Shown one piece after another: positions 1 through 5,716 of a DNA stretch of 5,811 nt. The notes under the pieces are model-generated. The model saw only the letters and a list, made by a program, of their open reading frames with translations, was not told the DNA's origin and made no database searches. Position 1 is the first letter of the stretch. Each line of letters starts with the position of its first letter. Made by a program: the position numbers and the translations under genes. The stretch is from Desulfobacterales bacterium C00003106. Lineage in GTDB: Bacteria > Desulfobacterota > Desulfobacteria > Desulfobacterales > C00003106. The DNA is taken from contig MAXM01000223.1 of NCBI GenBank assembly GCA_001751015.1, positions 10,022 through 15,832 on the forward strand, read 5' to 3'.

Positions 1-19
1 GATTTGGGATTGACGGTCT

Positions 20-628
20 ATGCCGTACGATTATATCTTTCTTCCGATTGTAGCTTATTTTCTTGGTTCGATCCCCTTTGGCGCTCTTTTGAGCCGGTAT
101 TGCAGTGACGTCAATATCAGGGAAGGCGGGAGCCGGAATATAGGCGCCACCAATGTCTGGCGTCTTGCGGGAATAAAACCAGGGCTCTTTACACTGGCCG
201 CAGATGTGCTGAAAGGCCTTGTCCCGGTCTGTCTTGCCGTTGATCTGGCGGGCCGTTATGGCGGCTGGGAGGGAGAAGCCTATGTAAGTCTGGTTGCGTT
301 ATCCGTATTTTTCGGACACCTTTATTCCATATTTCTGAAGTTTGATGGAGGAAAAGGCGTGGCCACTGCTGCAGGATGCATGGTGGTGATTGCTCCGGTT
401 CCTCTCTTCTTATCGATCATCGGTTTTGCCGTGACCCTGCATCGGTGGCGATATGTATCAGCAGGCTCCCTGACCGGAGCTGTGCTGCTCCCTGTCGGTG
501 TCTGGCTTTTTATGGAGTCGATTTTTTACCTGTGTTTGTCCATAATTATGGCTTTTTTCATGTTTTTCAAATTGCAAGACAACATAAAACGGTTATTTGC
601 AGGAACCGAATCGCGGTTTTCGCCTTAG
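20..628 (+). CDS. plsY: Glycerol-3-phosphate acyltransferase PlsY
   Basis: Integral inner-membrane enzyme that transfers an acyl group from acyl-phosphate to sn-glycerol 3-phosphate, giving lysophosphatidic acid, the first step of phospholipid synthesis in the PlsX/PlsY route. Family marks seen in the 202 residues: an N-terminal hydrophobic segment ending GSIPFG (16-21), the loop GGSRNIGATN (36-45), DVLKG (62-66), GH (99-100), KFDGGKGVAT (107-116), RYVSAGS (144-150), and a C-terminal NIKRLFAGTE (188-197). Several hydrophobic stretches fit a multi-pass protein, and the length is usual for the family. The ATG at 20 is the first possible start because an in-frame TGA lies at 11-13; no strong ribosome site is visible before it. 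Oddity: the usual HRxN-type motif before NIKRL reads KLQDN (184-188). The small lipoprotein gene follows directly, probably co-transcribed. Identity is near certain; activity is less so because of the substituted motif. Confidence 0.95.
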   Translation: MPYDYIFLPIVAYFLGSIPFGALLSRYCSDVNIREGGSRNIGATNVWRLAGIKPGLFTLAADVLKGLVPVCLAVDLAGRYGGWEGEAYVSLVALSVFFGHLYSIFLKFDGGKGVATAAGCMVVIAPVPLFLSIIGFAVTLHRWRYVSAGSLTGAVLLPVGVWLFMESIFYLCLSIIMAFFMFFKLQDNIKRLFAGTESRFSP

Positions 629-638
629 AGGAGACCTT

Positions 639-863
639 ATGAAACGCCTTGTTCTGATATTTTGCGCCGCCCTTGCCATAGCCTTTGCAGGCTGTTCGGG
701 AAACAATGCCGCGGAATTATACGAAACCGCACAATTAGAGGAGTTGCAGCAAAACCATGAGCATGCCATGAGCATATACCAGGAGATCATAGAAAAATAC
801 CCTGAAGGCAAACATGCCGAAAACGCCAGGGCGAGACTCTCTGCGCTGAAAAAAGAGAAATAG
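639..863 (+). CDS. Small TPR-like lipoprotein
   Basis: A 74-residue predicted lipoprotein. It starts MKR, then has a hydrophobic segment (about 4-17) and a lipobox-like FAGC with the modifiable cysteine at 19; Phe at -3 is slightly unusual. The mature part (about 55 residues) holds one helix pair of tetratricopeptide type, with pattern A..E.LQQ...A...YQEII.KYP (about 30-55), followed by A.NARARLSAL. It resembles the short repeats of YbgF- or BamD-like envelope proteins but is too small to be either. The start at 639 is chosen over the in-frame ATG at 597 because a good Shine-Dalgarno (AGAGGAG, 627-633) sits five bases ahead and the signal peptide begins here. That site overlaps the plsY stop, which points to co-transcription and possible translational coupling. 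No function can be assigned; a scaffold or interaction role in the envelope is an inference. Confidence 0.85.
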   Translation: MKRLVLIFCAALAIAFAGCSGNNAAELYETAQLEELQQNHEHAMSIYQEIIEKYPEGKHAENARARLSALKKEK

Positions 864-932
864 CTTCGGGACAATAAGGAACGGTTATTTTTGACCGAAC
901 CCATATTTCAAGAAATCGGCAATCACGAAATG

Positions 933-2864
933 CTACACTCTTGTATTGATAAATCCCTGATTTAGGGCGTTGAGACGATCTCTTTCCTTACCTTCTATGT
1001 AGAACCGGAGGACCGCGTCAGTGCCGGAGGCCCTGAGTCCAAACCACATGTCCCCGAAATCCATGTACGTGCCGTCACCTCCCCAGAACAGACTCTTGAT
1101 CTCCGGGACTTCCACATCCATCGCATCCTGCAGTTTCTTTCGGGCCATGTCAGGGGAGAGCTTTGTAAGCGAACGGTAGAAATTGACCATCTTGTCCTTC
1201 CGCAGATTCCCTGCGGCCTCGGCGGACGCCCGCGCCTCACCCCTCAGGGATTCGTCAAAGAGCTTTACGTCCACTCTCATGTAATGCCGGTATATGATAC
1301 GGTTTTCCTCAATCTTTTCCATGTAGTATTCCGCAAGGCTTTTTGCCTTGAGCTTCAATTCCGCGGCAAGGGCAAGGGTCAGAACTCCGATCTGCATCCC
1401 GTCTTTTTCCTTGAGCCCAAGGCTGCGGTCCCTCCCCTTTTCGCTTTCGTAGAACTCGGCTGTGCCCATTGCGGCCCCGCCACTCTCTTCAGCCATAATA
1501 ATTACACGAGGCGCGCGTCCCATGTTATGCTTCTTTCCCAATACGTCTTTTAGAACGACCTCTTCCGCCCCTGAAGAAAGTTGAGCTTCAAGGCGCTTAA
1601 TCGTATTTCCAAAATGCTTAAACCCCACCGGCGTCTGGTACGTCTTGAGATCTACGCCAAATCGCCGGTTAAAGCTCAAGGCAAGCTCCCCGATCGATCT
1701 GGACGTGGGATAGGTGGTCGCAATAATCCAGTTGTACTTTTCCAGTGTTCCGGCTGCTGCAAGGGCTTCCAGTCTCAGGGCAGTCAACATAAAATATATC
1801 TGATTCGGCTTAAAATAGACAAGCACGCGGGAATCGTCTAAGGGTTCTGTCTCCAGCCCGATGGCGGCGGCGGAGACCGCCTTTTCTGCAGGCGCAACTG
1901 TTACTATATTGAAGCGGTCTCCGTCAGGATCCCAGATAAAAACAGAATCGGCTTTTTCTTCCCGAAAGAGTTCCTGTGCTCCGATGTTCTTATAGACCTG
2001 CCACTTACCCGGATCAACCCCATAGTTTTCCCCGTCTATGATACCGATCCCGTGGTAGTCCGAACGTTCCTCTTCGTGAAGGTACTGCACGATTCCGGTC
2101 TCGCCGCACGATATGGAAAGACGATCAAAGATCATCCTGCTTGTCTTGCCCATGGATCCGCCTTCGGGTGAAATCGCGACCCTAAAACCCTTGTGGGCGG
2201 CCTGGCTGATCGTATCAAGGAGTGTCTCCGGAACGATCTGATGCAACATCTCTACATAAGGGCCGACCGGGTCAAAATCCTCGCGGATGAGCTCCGAATC
2301 CGAAGGCGCCAGCAGGATCTCATAACCAGAGTCACCCGCTCTTTTTACAAGTTCCTTGACACGTACTGCAATCCGGTCCGCCATCTCAAGCAGCTGCATC
2401 CCGCTTCCGTCCATCGGTTTCCATCCTCCCTTGAAGTTCTGGGAGTGTGAAGCGGTGAAGTTCTCGCCGGCGTCAATCTCATAATAGAAAACCCCGTAGG
2501 AAGATAACCAGATGGGTGTCGTGGTTGCCTCTCCTGCCCGCAGGTGCACGCTGATGCCCCGCGCTGCATAGATCCGGGCAGCGAGATTAATGAACTCCCG
2601 GGTGTGCGGGCGCACCTCCCCGCCGATATGGTTGCTCTTCAGTCCCATTTCGAGCATCAAGTCCGCCTTGGCGGATGCAATCAACGCAAGAGTGACAGTA
2701 TTGAAGGGGACTTCGGGGCTGTGCATATCATTGATGTCCAGAAGGTCCCTGTACCCCGCGGTGCCGAGTTTGAACTTGTCAGCCCACGTGGAAAGCGTGT
2801 ATTTCTTAATAATTTTCTGATCAACAATAATCCTCTCCTCACGGCAGGCATAGGGTGTAAACAT
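933..2864 (-). CDS. Phosphoglucomutase/phosphomannomutase family protein (alpha-D-phosphohexomutase)
   Basis: Cytoplasmic enzyme of the alpha-D-phosphohexomutase superfamily, which interconverts hexose 1- and 6-phosphates through a phosphoserine and a bound metal ion. All four active-site elements are present (numbered from the chosen start, 643 residues): GTAGYR near the N-terminus (34-39); the phosphoserine loop TASHS (Ser 139); the metal loop DPDGDR (Asp 312, 314, 316); the sugar-binding loop EESGG (459-463); and the C-terminal phosphate loop RASGTD (611-616). TPVGFKHF (411-418) is a further phosphoglucomutase-like stretch. The protein is longer than typical PMM/PGM (about 450) or classical PGM (about 550), mostly through extra sequence between the phosphoserine and metal loops and before the C-terminal domain. 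Start: the ATG at 2864 has AAAGGAG six bases ahead; the ATG at 2885 (7 residues longer) has a weaker GGAG eight bases ahead. Substrate (glucose, mannose or glucosamine phosphate) cannot be told from sequence. It is convergent with the plsY pair and divergent from hisD. Confidence 0.9.
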   Translation of the reverse strand: MFTPYACREERIIVDQKIIKKYTLSTWADKFKLGTAGYRDLLDINDMHSPEVPFNTVTLALIASAKADLMLEMGLKSNHIGGEVRPHTREFINLAARIYAARGISVHLRAGEATTTPIWLSSYGVFYYEIDAGENFTASHSQNFKGGWKPMDGSGMQLLEMADRIAVRVKELVKRAGDSGYEILLAPSDSELIREDFDPVGPYVEMLHQIVPETLLDTISQAAHKGFRVAISPEGGSMGKTSRMIFDRLSISCGETGIVQYLHEEERSDYHGIGIIDGENYGVDPGKWQVYKNIGAQELFREEKADSVFIWDPDGDRFNIVTVAPAEKAVSAAAIGLETEPLDDSRVLVYFKPNQIYFMLTALRLEALAAAGTLEKYNWIIATTYPTSRSIGELALSFNRRFGVDLKTYQTPVGFKHFGNTIKRLEAQLSSGAEEVVLKDVLGKKHNMGRAPRVIIMAEESGGAAMGTAEFYESEKGRDRSLGLKEKDGMQIGVLTLALAAELKLKAKSLAEYYMEKIEENRIIYRHYMRVDVKLFDESLRGEARASAEAAGNLRKDKMVNFYRSLTKLSPDMARKKLQDAMDVEVPEIKSLFWGGDGTYMDFGDMWFGLRASGTDAVLRFYIEGKERDRLNALNQGFINTRV

Positions 2865-2870
2865 AGAAGT

Positions 2871-2877
2871 CTCCTTT
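2871..2877 (-). promoter_or_regulatory. Ribosome binding site deciding the mutase start
   Basis: Minus-strand AAAGGAG lies six bases before the ATG at 2864. It is better placed and stronger than the GGAG (2894-2897) before the alternative ATG at 2885, so the shorter reading is preferred. It lies inside the coding sequence of the longer reading. Confidence 0.75.
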
Positions 2878-2925
2878 CGGGTCATGAGATTGGCTCCAAC
2901 TGGTTTGGTCCTTCATTTTTCTTAT

Positions 2926-2954
2926 ATCATAAAACAGGAGGTTGCGTTAGTTCA
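2926..2954 (-). promoter_or_regulatory. Candidate promoter for the mutase gene
   Basis: On the minus strand TATGAT (2931-2926) matches five of six bases of a -10 box and lies about 60 bases before the preferred start. Only a poor -35 (TGAACT, 2954-2949, 17-base spacing) is found. The location suits a promoter, but the match is weak and rests on inspection only. Confidence 0.25.
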
Positions 2955-3040
2955 TATTTAGTTCCCGTTCCTTAGGGTTTTTCACGCTTTAATATCTCAT
3001 TATTTATGGAGCGGCGTTGTTTTCAGATGTGGTCATCTTT

Positions 3041-3069
3041 TTGTTTTGACATTTAAGGGGGGTTATATT
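3041..3069 (+). promoter_or_regulatory. Candidate sigma-70 promoter for hisD
   Basis: TATATT (3064-3069) is a five-of-six -10 box. TTGTTT (3041-3046) stands 17 bases upstream as a weak -35. A perfect TTGACA (3046-3051) is also present but only 12 bases from the -10, too close for standard use. The spacer contains six consecutive G (3057-3062). Predicted transcription start is near 3076, giving a leader of roughly 37 bases before the hisD ATG. Confidence 0.45.
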
Positions 3070-3103
3070 ACTCAACTTATGTATATTCAGAACTTTGGAA
3101 ACC

Positions 3104-3107
3104 GGAG
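3104..3107 (+). promoter_or_regulatory. Ribosome binding site deciding the hisD start
   Basis: GGAG five bases ahead of the ATG at 3113. The alternative in-frame TTG at 3095 has no comparable purine site, and this GGAG would fall inside its coding sequence, so the ATG is preferred. Confidence 0.65.
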
Positions 3108-3112
3108 TTGAC

Positions 3113-4423
3113 ATGCTGATCCTGCATTACCCGTCGAGTGCAACAGAAAAGAAGATCGACCGGATCGTAAACCGCGGGCTTTCGTTCAAGGCGAAAGATG
3201 AAAAGAGCGTTGCAAGAATTCTGGCCGATATCAGAAAAAACGGCGACAGGGCGCTGATTTCCTATGTCAGGCGGTTTGATGCGCCTGGTCTGAAAAAAGA
3301 AGAACTTCAGGTCACGCGCGCCGAGATCTCCACTGCCTGTCGCAAGGTGAGTCGTGCCTTTATGCAGAGTCTTAACCTTGCTGCCCGGCAGATTGAGGAT
3401 TTCCATAGACAACAGACCGCTAAATCATGGATCACCACTGACCCCTCCGGCAGGCTGCTGGGGCAGCTCGTGCACCCCGTGGATGCCGCCGGCATATATG
3501 TGCCAGGAGGGCAGGGCGGCAAGACCCCGCTCGTTTCCTCTGTCCTGATGGGCGTAATACCCGCAATTATTGCTGGTGTAAAGAAGATTTGTCTCGCAAC
3601 ACCACCCACAAGGGAAGGGGATATCAACCCCCATATCCTTGCGGCGGCCAAACGCGTGGGTGTGGAGTCGGTTTTCAAGGCAGGCAGCGCATGGGGAATT
3701 GCCGCGCTTGCTTACGGGACGGAGACAATACCGAGAGTGGATGTCATTGCCGGACCCGGCAATATCTACGTCACCCTCGCCAAGAAACTTGTTGCAGGAA
3801 GAGTTGGAATCGACATGGTGGCGGGGCCGAGCGAGATACTTGTGATTGCCGATGACACTGCTGACCCGGGATATATTGCGGCAGACCTCCTTTCACAGGC
3901 AGAGCACGACCCTGTAGCATCCGCCATTCTGATTACAACCTCGGAATCCATTGCCGGCAAGGTAGACGAGGCTCTGACAGTGCAGATAAAACAGCTTTCG
4001 CGAAAGGATATCTGCAAGGCGTCCCTTGAAAAATACGGGGCGCTCATAGTCGTCAAAGACCTTGAAGCGGCCTTTGAGCTTGCAAACAGGATTGCCCCGG
4101 AGCACCTTGAGTTGCAGCTTGATGATCCCCTGAAGTACATAGGACGGGTCCGTAACGCAGGGGCGCTCTTTCTCGGCAAGTATACACCGGAGCCTGTCGG
4201 GGACTATGTGGCCGGCCCGAACCATGTCCTTCCCACTGCGGGCGCCGCACGTTTTGCCTCGGCCCTTTCCGTGGATCATTTTATTAAGAAGACCAGCCTG
4301 ATTCACTATCCGGAAGACCTTTTCAGGAAAGAGGCGAAACATATCGAGCGTCTTGCCAAGATAGAAGGCCTTGAGGCACATGCCAATTCCGTCAGGATAA
4401 GGGTCAGAAAAAAGAGGGCTTGA
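3113..4423 (+). CDS. hisD: Histidinol dehydrogenase
   Basis: Zinc-dependent cytoplasmic enzyme that oxidises L-histidinol to L-histidine in two NAD-linked steps, ending histidine synthesis. At 436 residues it has the family's usual length. Seen (numbered from the ATG at 3113): YVPGG (129-133); GPGNIYV (214-220); GPSEILVIAD (238-247); SQAEHD carrying the zinc ligands Gln 262 and His 265; APEHLEL with the catalytic Glu 330 and His 331; VGDYVAGPNHVLPT with zinc ligand Asp 364; and EAHANS near the C-terminus with zinc ligand His 423. The catalytic set is complete, so activity is expected. The loop after YVPGG (QGGKTPLVSS) is about three residues longer than in many bacterial HisD proteins, by memory. 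No other his gene is in the window. The next gene starts one base after the stop, so the two are probably co-transcribed. Confidence 0.96.
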   Translation: MLILHYPSSATEKKIDRIVNRGLSFKAKDEKSVARILADIRKNGDRALISYVRRFDAPGLKKEELQVTRAEISTACRKVSRAFMQSLNLAARQIEDFHRQQTAKSWITTDPSGRLLGQLVHPVDAAGIYVPGGQGGKTPLVSSVLMGVIPAIIAGVKKICLATPPTREGDINPHILAAAKRVGVESVFKAGSAWGIAALAYGTETIPRVDVIAGPGNIYVTLAKKLVAGRVGIDMVAGPSEILVIADDTADPGYIAADLLSQAEHDPVASAILITTSESIAGKVDEALTVQIKQLSRKDICKASLEKYGALIVVKDLEAAFELANRIAPEHLELQLDDPLKYIGRVRNAGALFLGKYTPEPVGDYVAGPNHVLPTAGAARFASALSVDHFIKKTSLIHYPEDLFRKEAKHIERLAKIEGLEAHANSVRIRVRKKRA

Positions 4424-4424
4424 A

Positions 4425-4892
4425 ATGGCAGGGACTATGCAAAACAGGAGGTTTTGTTTCTTTGCAATTCTCCTCTGTTTTGGTATATGCTGCTCTCTTG
4501 TTTCGTGCGCCTGGTTTCGTCACCTCGGAAAGGAAAAAAAGACCATCCGCATGGAAGTGACCGCATATTGCGCCTGTCAGAAGTGTTGCGGATGGGAGCG
4601 CAAGTGGGGGTGCTGTCTTATGCCGGCGGTCTATGCATACGGTCCGAGCAAGGGGAAACGCAAGAAAGTGGGAATTGCCTCGGACGGGACAAAGGCAAGA
4701 AAAGGAACCATTGCGGCAGACGCCAAGCTGTTTCGTTTCGGCACAGAGATGTATATTCCGGGCTACGGGTGGGGCGTGGTCCATGACCGGGGAGGCGCAA
4801 TAAAAGGCTACCACATTGACATTTTCTTTTCCGACCATGACGATGCAATGGAATGGGGCCGAAAACGGCTCGACGTAGTGGTAATAAAATAG
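4425..4892 (+). CDS. 3D-domain lipoprotein (putative peptidoglycan-acting, MltA/YabE-like barrel)
   Basis: 155-residue predicted lipoprotein. A hydrophobic signal segment (about 10-27) ends in the lipobox LVSC (Cys 28). A C-terminal 3D domain follows, named for three conserved aspartates and related to the double-psi barrel of lytic transglycosylase MltA. The three are visible: Asp 99 in IAADAKLFRFGT, Asp 121 in VVHDRGGAIKG, and Asp 132 in YHIDIFFSDHDDAMEWG. The N-terminal part of the domain has VTAYCACQKCCGW (45-57) and, further on, ASDGTKARKGTIAAD. Between them is an insert of about 20 residues with two more cysteines (63, 64) and a basic stretch (SKGKRKK, 75-81). Peptidoglycan cleavage is inferred from the family, not shown. 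Start: the ATG at 4425 has AGAGGG six bases ahead; the in-frame ATG at 4437 has a site too close. It begins one base after the hisD stop, and its own stop is 13 bases from the convergent sensor gene's stop. Confidence 0.85.
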   Translation: MAGTMQNRRFCFFAILLCFGICCSLVSCAWFRHLGKEKKTIRMEVTAYCACQKCCGWERKWGCCLMPAVYAYGPSKGKRKKVGIASDGTKARKGTIAADAKLFRFGTEMYIPGYGWGVVHDRGGAIKGYHIDIFFSDHDDAMEWGRKRLDVVVIK

Positions 4893-4905
4893 CCCGATGG
4901 TTTCT

Positions 4906-5655
4906 TCAGGTTTCGGAATTTTGCGTTGATCGAATCTCCGGTAAATCCGGGCGCCAAAATGACCAGCCTGTCTTCTTTCGAGCTTTTGGATGCCGGTTGC
5001 TGATCTTGCCGCCATTAGTTTTAAGGATTACAATGGTATCCAAAACTCTTCTTGTCAGACAGGTGCCGACGAAATTGGCAACCAGGAACGCCAGGAGAGC
5101 GGTTCCGAAGACATATTTCATTGTATTATTATGAATAGTTCCCTGGTGAACAGGCGTATGCTCCGAGGGGAGTGCATCCCTTAGATCCGTGATCGAGTAA
5201 ACGAGCTTCATTTTTGCAGAAGCGTAGGTTTCGTGCATGGACCTTATCATGTCCTCTTTTGATGCCCAAATGGCAGGATATTCTTTTGCCAGACGATAGA
5301 ATGTCTCGTCTAATGCGCAGTGTGTCTCGTCGATCTTTTCGAAGAGGGGCTGAAAATCCGGCATCCTCGTCGTGAGCATAGCCAGTTCTTTCTTGAACTG
5401 TTCCCCATGTTTTTTGAAATCCAGGATCTCCTGCCGGTCGCGAAACAACAGAAATTGTGCGCCTGAATCAATCTGCGCAACTGCAATCAGTTGCAGGTCC
5501 TTGATGTTTGTTTCCGCTTTGTTCATCTCGTGCCTGGCAAGTTCTATCTCAGTTACCTTATAGATACCCTGCAGGCCGAGACAACCAATCAGGATGATGA
5601 GGAGAGAAACAAAAGTAAACGCCACAGTCAGTTTTTCGGCTATAGAAAGATTCAT
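4906..5655 (-). CDS. Truncated membrane sensor (methyl-accepting chemotaxis protein or kinase input module)
   Basis: 249 residues. MNLSIAEKL is a typical start for methyl-accepting chemotaxis proteins. Transmembrane helix 1 is at about 9-28, and a helical extracytoplasmic region of about 150 residues (29-180) follows, with a CHASE3/4HB-like pattern (DLQLIAVAQIDSGAQFLL, then FKKHGEQFKKELAML). Transmembrane helix 2 is at about 181-200. It then enters what looks like the first HAMP helix (RRVLDTIVILKTNGGKIS, about 202-219), with Thr where HAMP usually has Pro. Where IAxGD and a second HAMP helix should follow, the frame continues into an unrelated basic tail (about 221-249) and stops. No methyl-accepting, kinase or cyclase domain is present, and I found none in the other frames downstream. 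The start ATG at 5655 is preferred; the longer frame opens with TTG at 5721 and its extra residues look non-coding. Likely a decayed or deletion-truncated receptor; a HAMP-less signal-sensing stub is the alternative. Confidence 0.75.
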   Translation of the reverse strand: MNLSIAEKLTVAFTFVSLLIILIGCLGLQGIYKVTEIELARHEMNKAETNIKDLQLIAVAQIDSGAQFLLFRDRQEILDFKKHGEQFKKELAMLTTRMPDFQPLFEKIDETHCALDETFYRLAKEYPAIWASKEDMIRSMHETYASAKMKLVYSITDLRDALPSEHTPVHQGTIHNNTMKYVFGTALLAFLVANFVGTCLTRRVLDTIVILKTNGGKISNRHPKARKKTGWSFWRPDLPEIRSTQNSET

Positions 5656-5669
5656 GTGAAATTGAATAA

Positions 5670-5676
5670 CCTCCTT
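5670..5676 (-). promoter_or_regulatory. Shine-Dalgarno with long spacing, sensor gene
   Basis: Minus-strand AAGGAGG, a near-perfect anti-16S match, lies 14 bases before the ATG at 5655. No ATG, GTG or TTG lies closer in frame. The spacing is longer than the usual 5-9 bases, so translation may be weak, or a rarer start codon such as ATT may be used. Confidence 0.55.
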
Positions 5677-5681
5677 CCGGT

Positions 5682-5710
5682 TTTTCTTAATATCGGTTGG
5701 ATTAAGAAAA
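5682..5710. repeat. Perfect 10-bp inverted repeat, operator-like
   Basis: TTTTCTTAAT (5682-5691) and ATTAAGAAAA (5701-5710) are exact reverse complements separated by nine bases (5692-5700). It sits just upstream of the sensor gene's ribosome site. It has no U-run after the stem in either direction, so it does not read as a terminator. Position and symmetry suit a dimeric regulator's operator or an mRNA leader hairpin. Function is inferred. Confidence 0.7.
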
Positions 5711-5716
5711 CCTGAA
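5690..5716 (-). promoter_or_regulatory. Candidate sigma-28 (FliA-type) promoter for the sensor gene
   Basis: On the minus strand TTCAGGTT (5716-5709) and ACCGATAT (5697-5690) are separated by 11 bases. The FliA consensus is TAAAGTTT, 11 bases, GCCGATAA. Matches are about 5 of 8 and 6 of 8 at the correct spacing. The predicted start near 5683 gives a leader of about 28 bases. FliA promoters commonly drive chemoreceptor genes, which fits. The -10 overlaps the inverted repeat at 5682-5710. The -35 is imperfect. Confidence 0.4.

Noticed and set aside
882..897. Possible terminator hairpin between the convergent lipoprotein and mutase genes (CGGTT, loop, GACCG).
   Set aside because: Only four Watson-Crick pairs plus one wobble, with no U-run following the stem on either strand.
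593..904. Minus-strand open frame opposite the small lipoprotein.
   Set aside because: The translation is the antisense of a clear lipoprotein with signal peptide and good ribosome site.
2839..2916. Small minus-strand reading frame of about 25 codons starting at 2916 and overlapping the mutase start.
   Set aside because: It has no convincing ribosome site and no recognisable protein. A regulatory upstream frame cannot be excluded but is unsupported.
2936..2941. AGGAGG on the plus strand resembling a ribosome site.
   Set aside because: No start codon lies at proper spacing and stops follow quickly; it lies in the divergent intergenic region.
4894..4916. Possible terminator between the convergent 3D and sensor genes (CCGA and TCGG).
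   Set aside because: The stem is four pairs with a 15-base loop, too weak to call.
4404..5015. Long minus-strand open frame (203 codons) opposite the 3D lipoprotein gene.
   Set aside because: It overlaps two recognisable genes, has a low-complexity, unfamiliar translation and no ribosome site; it is a shadow frame.
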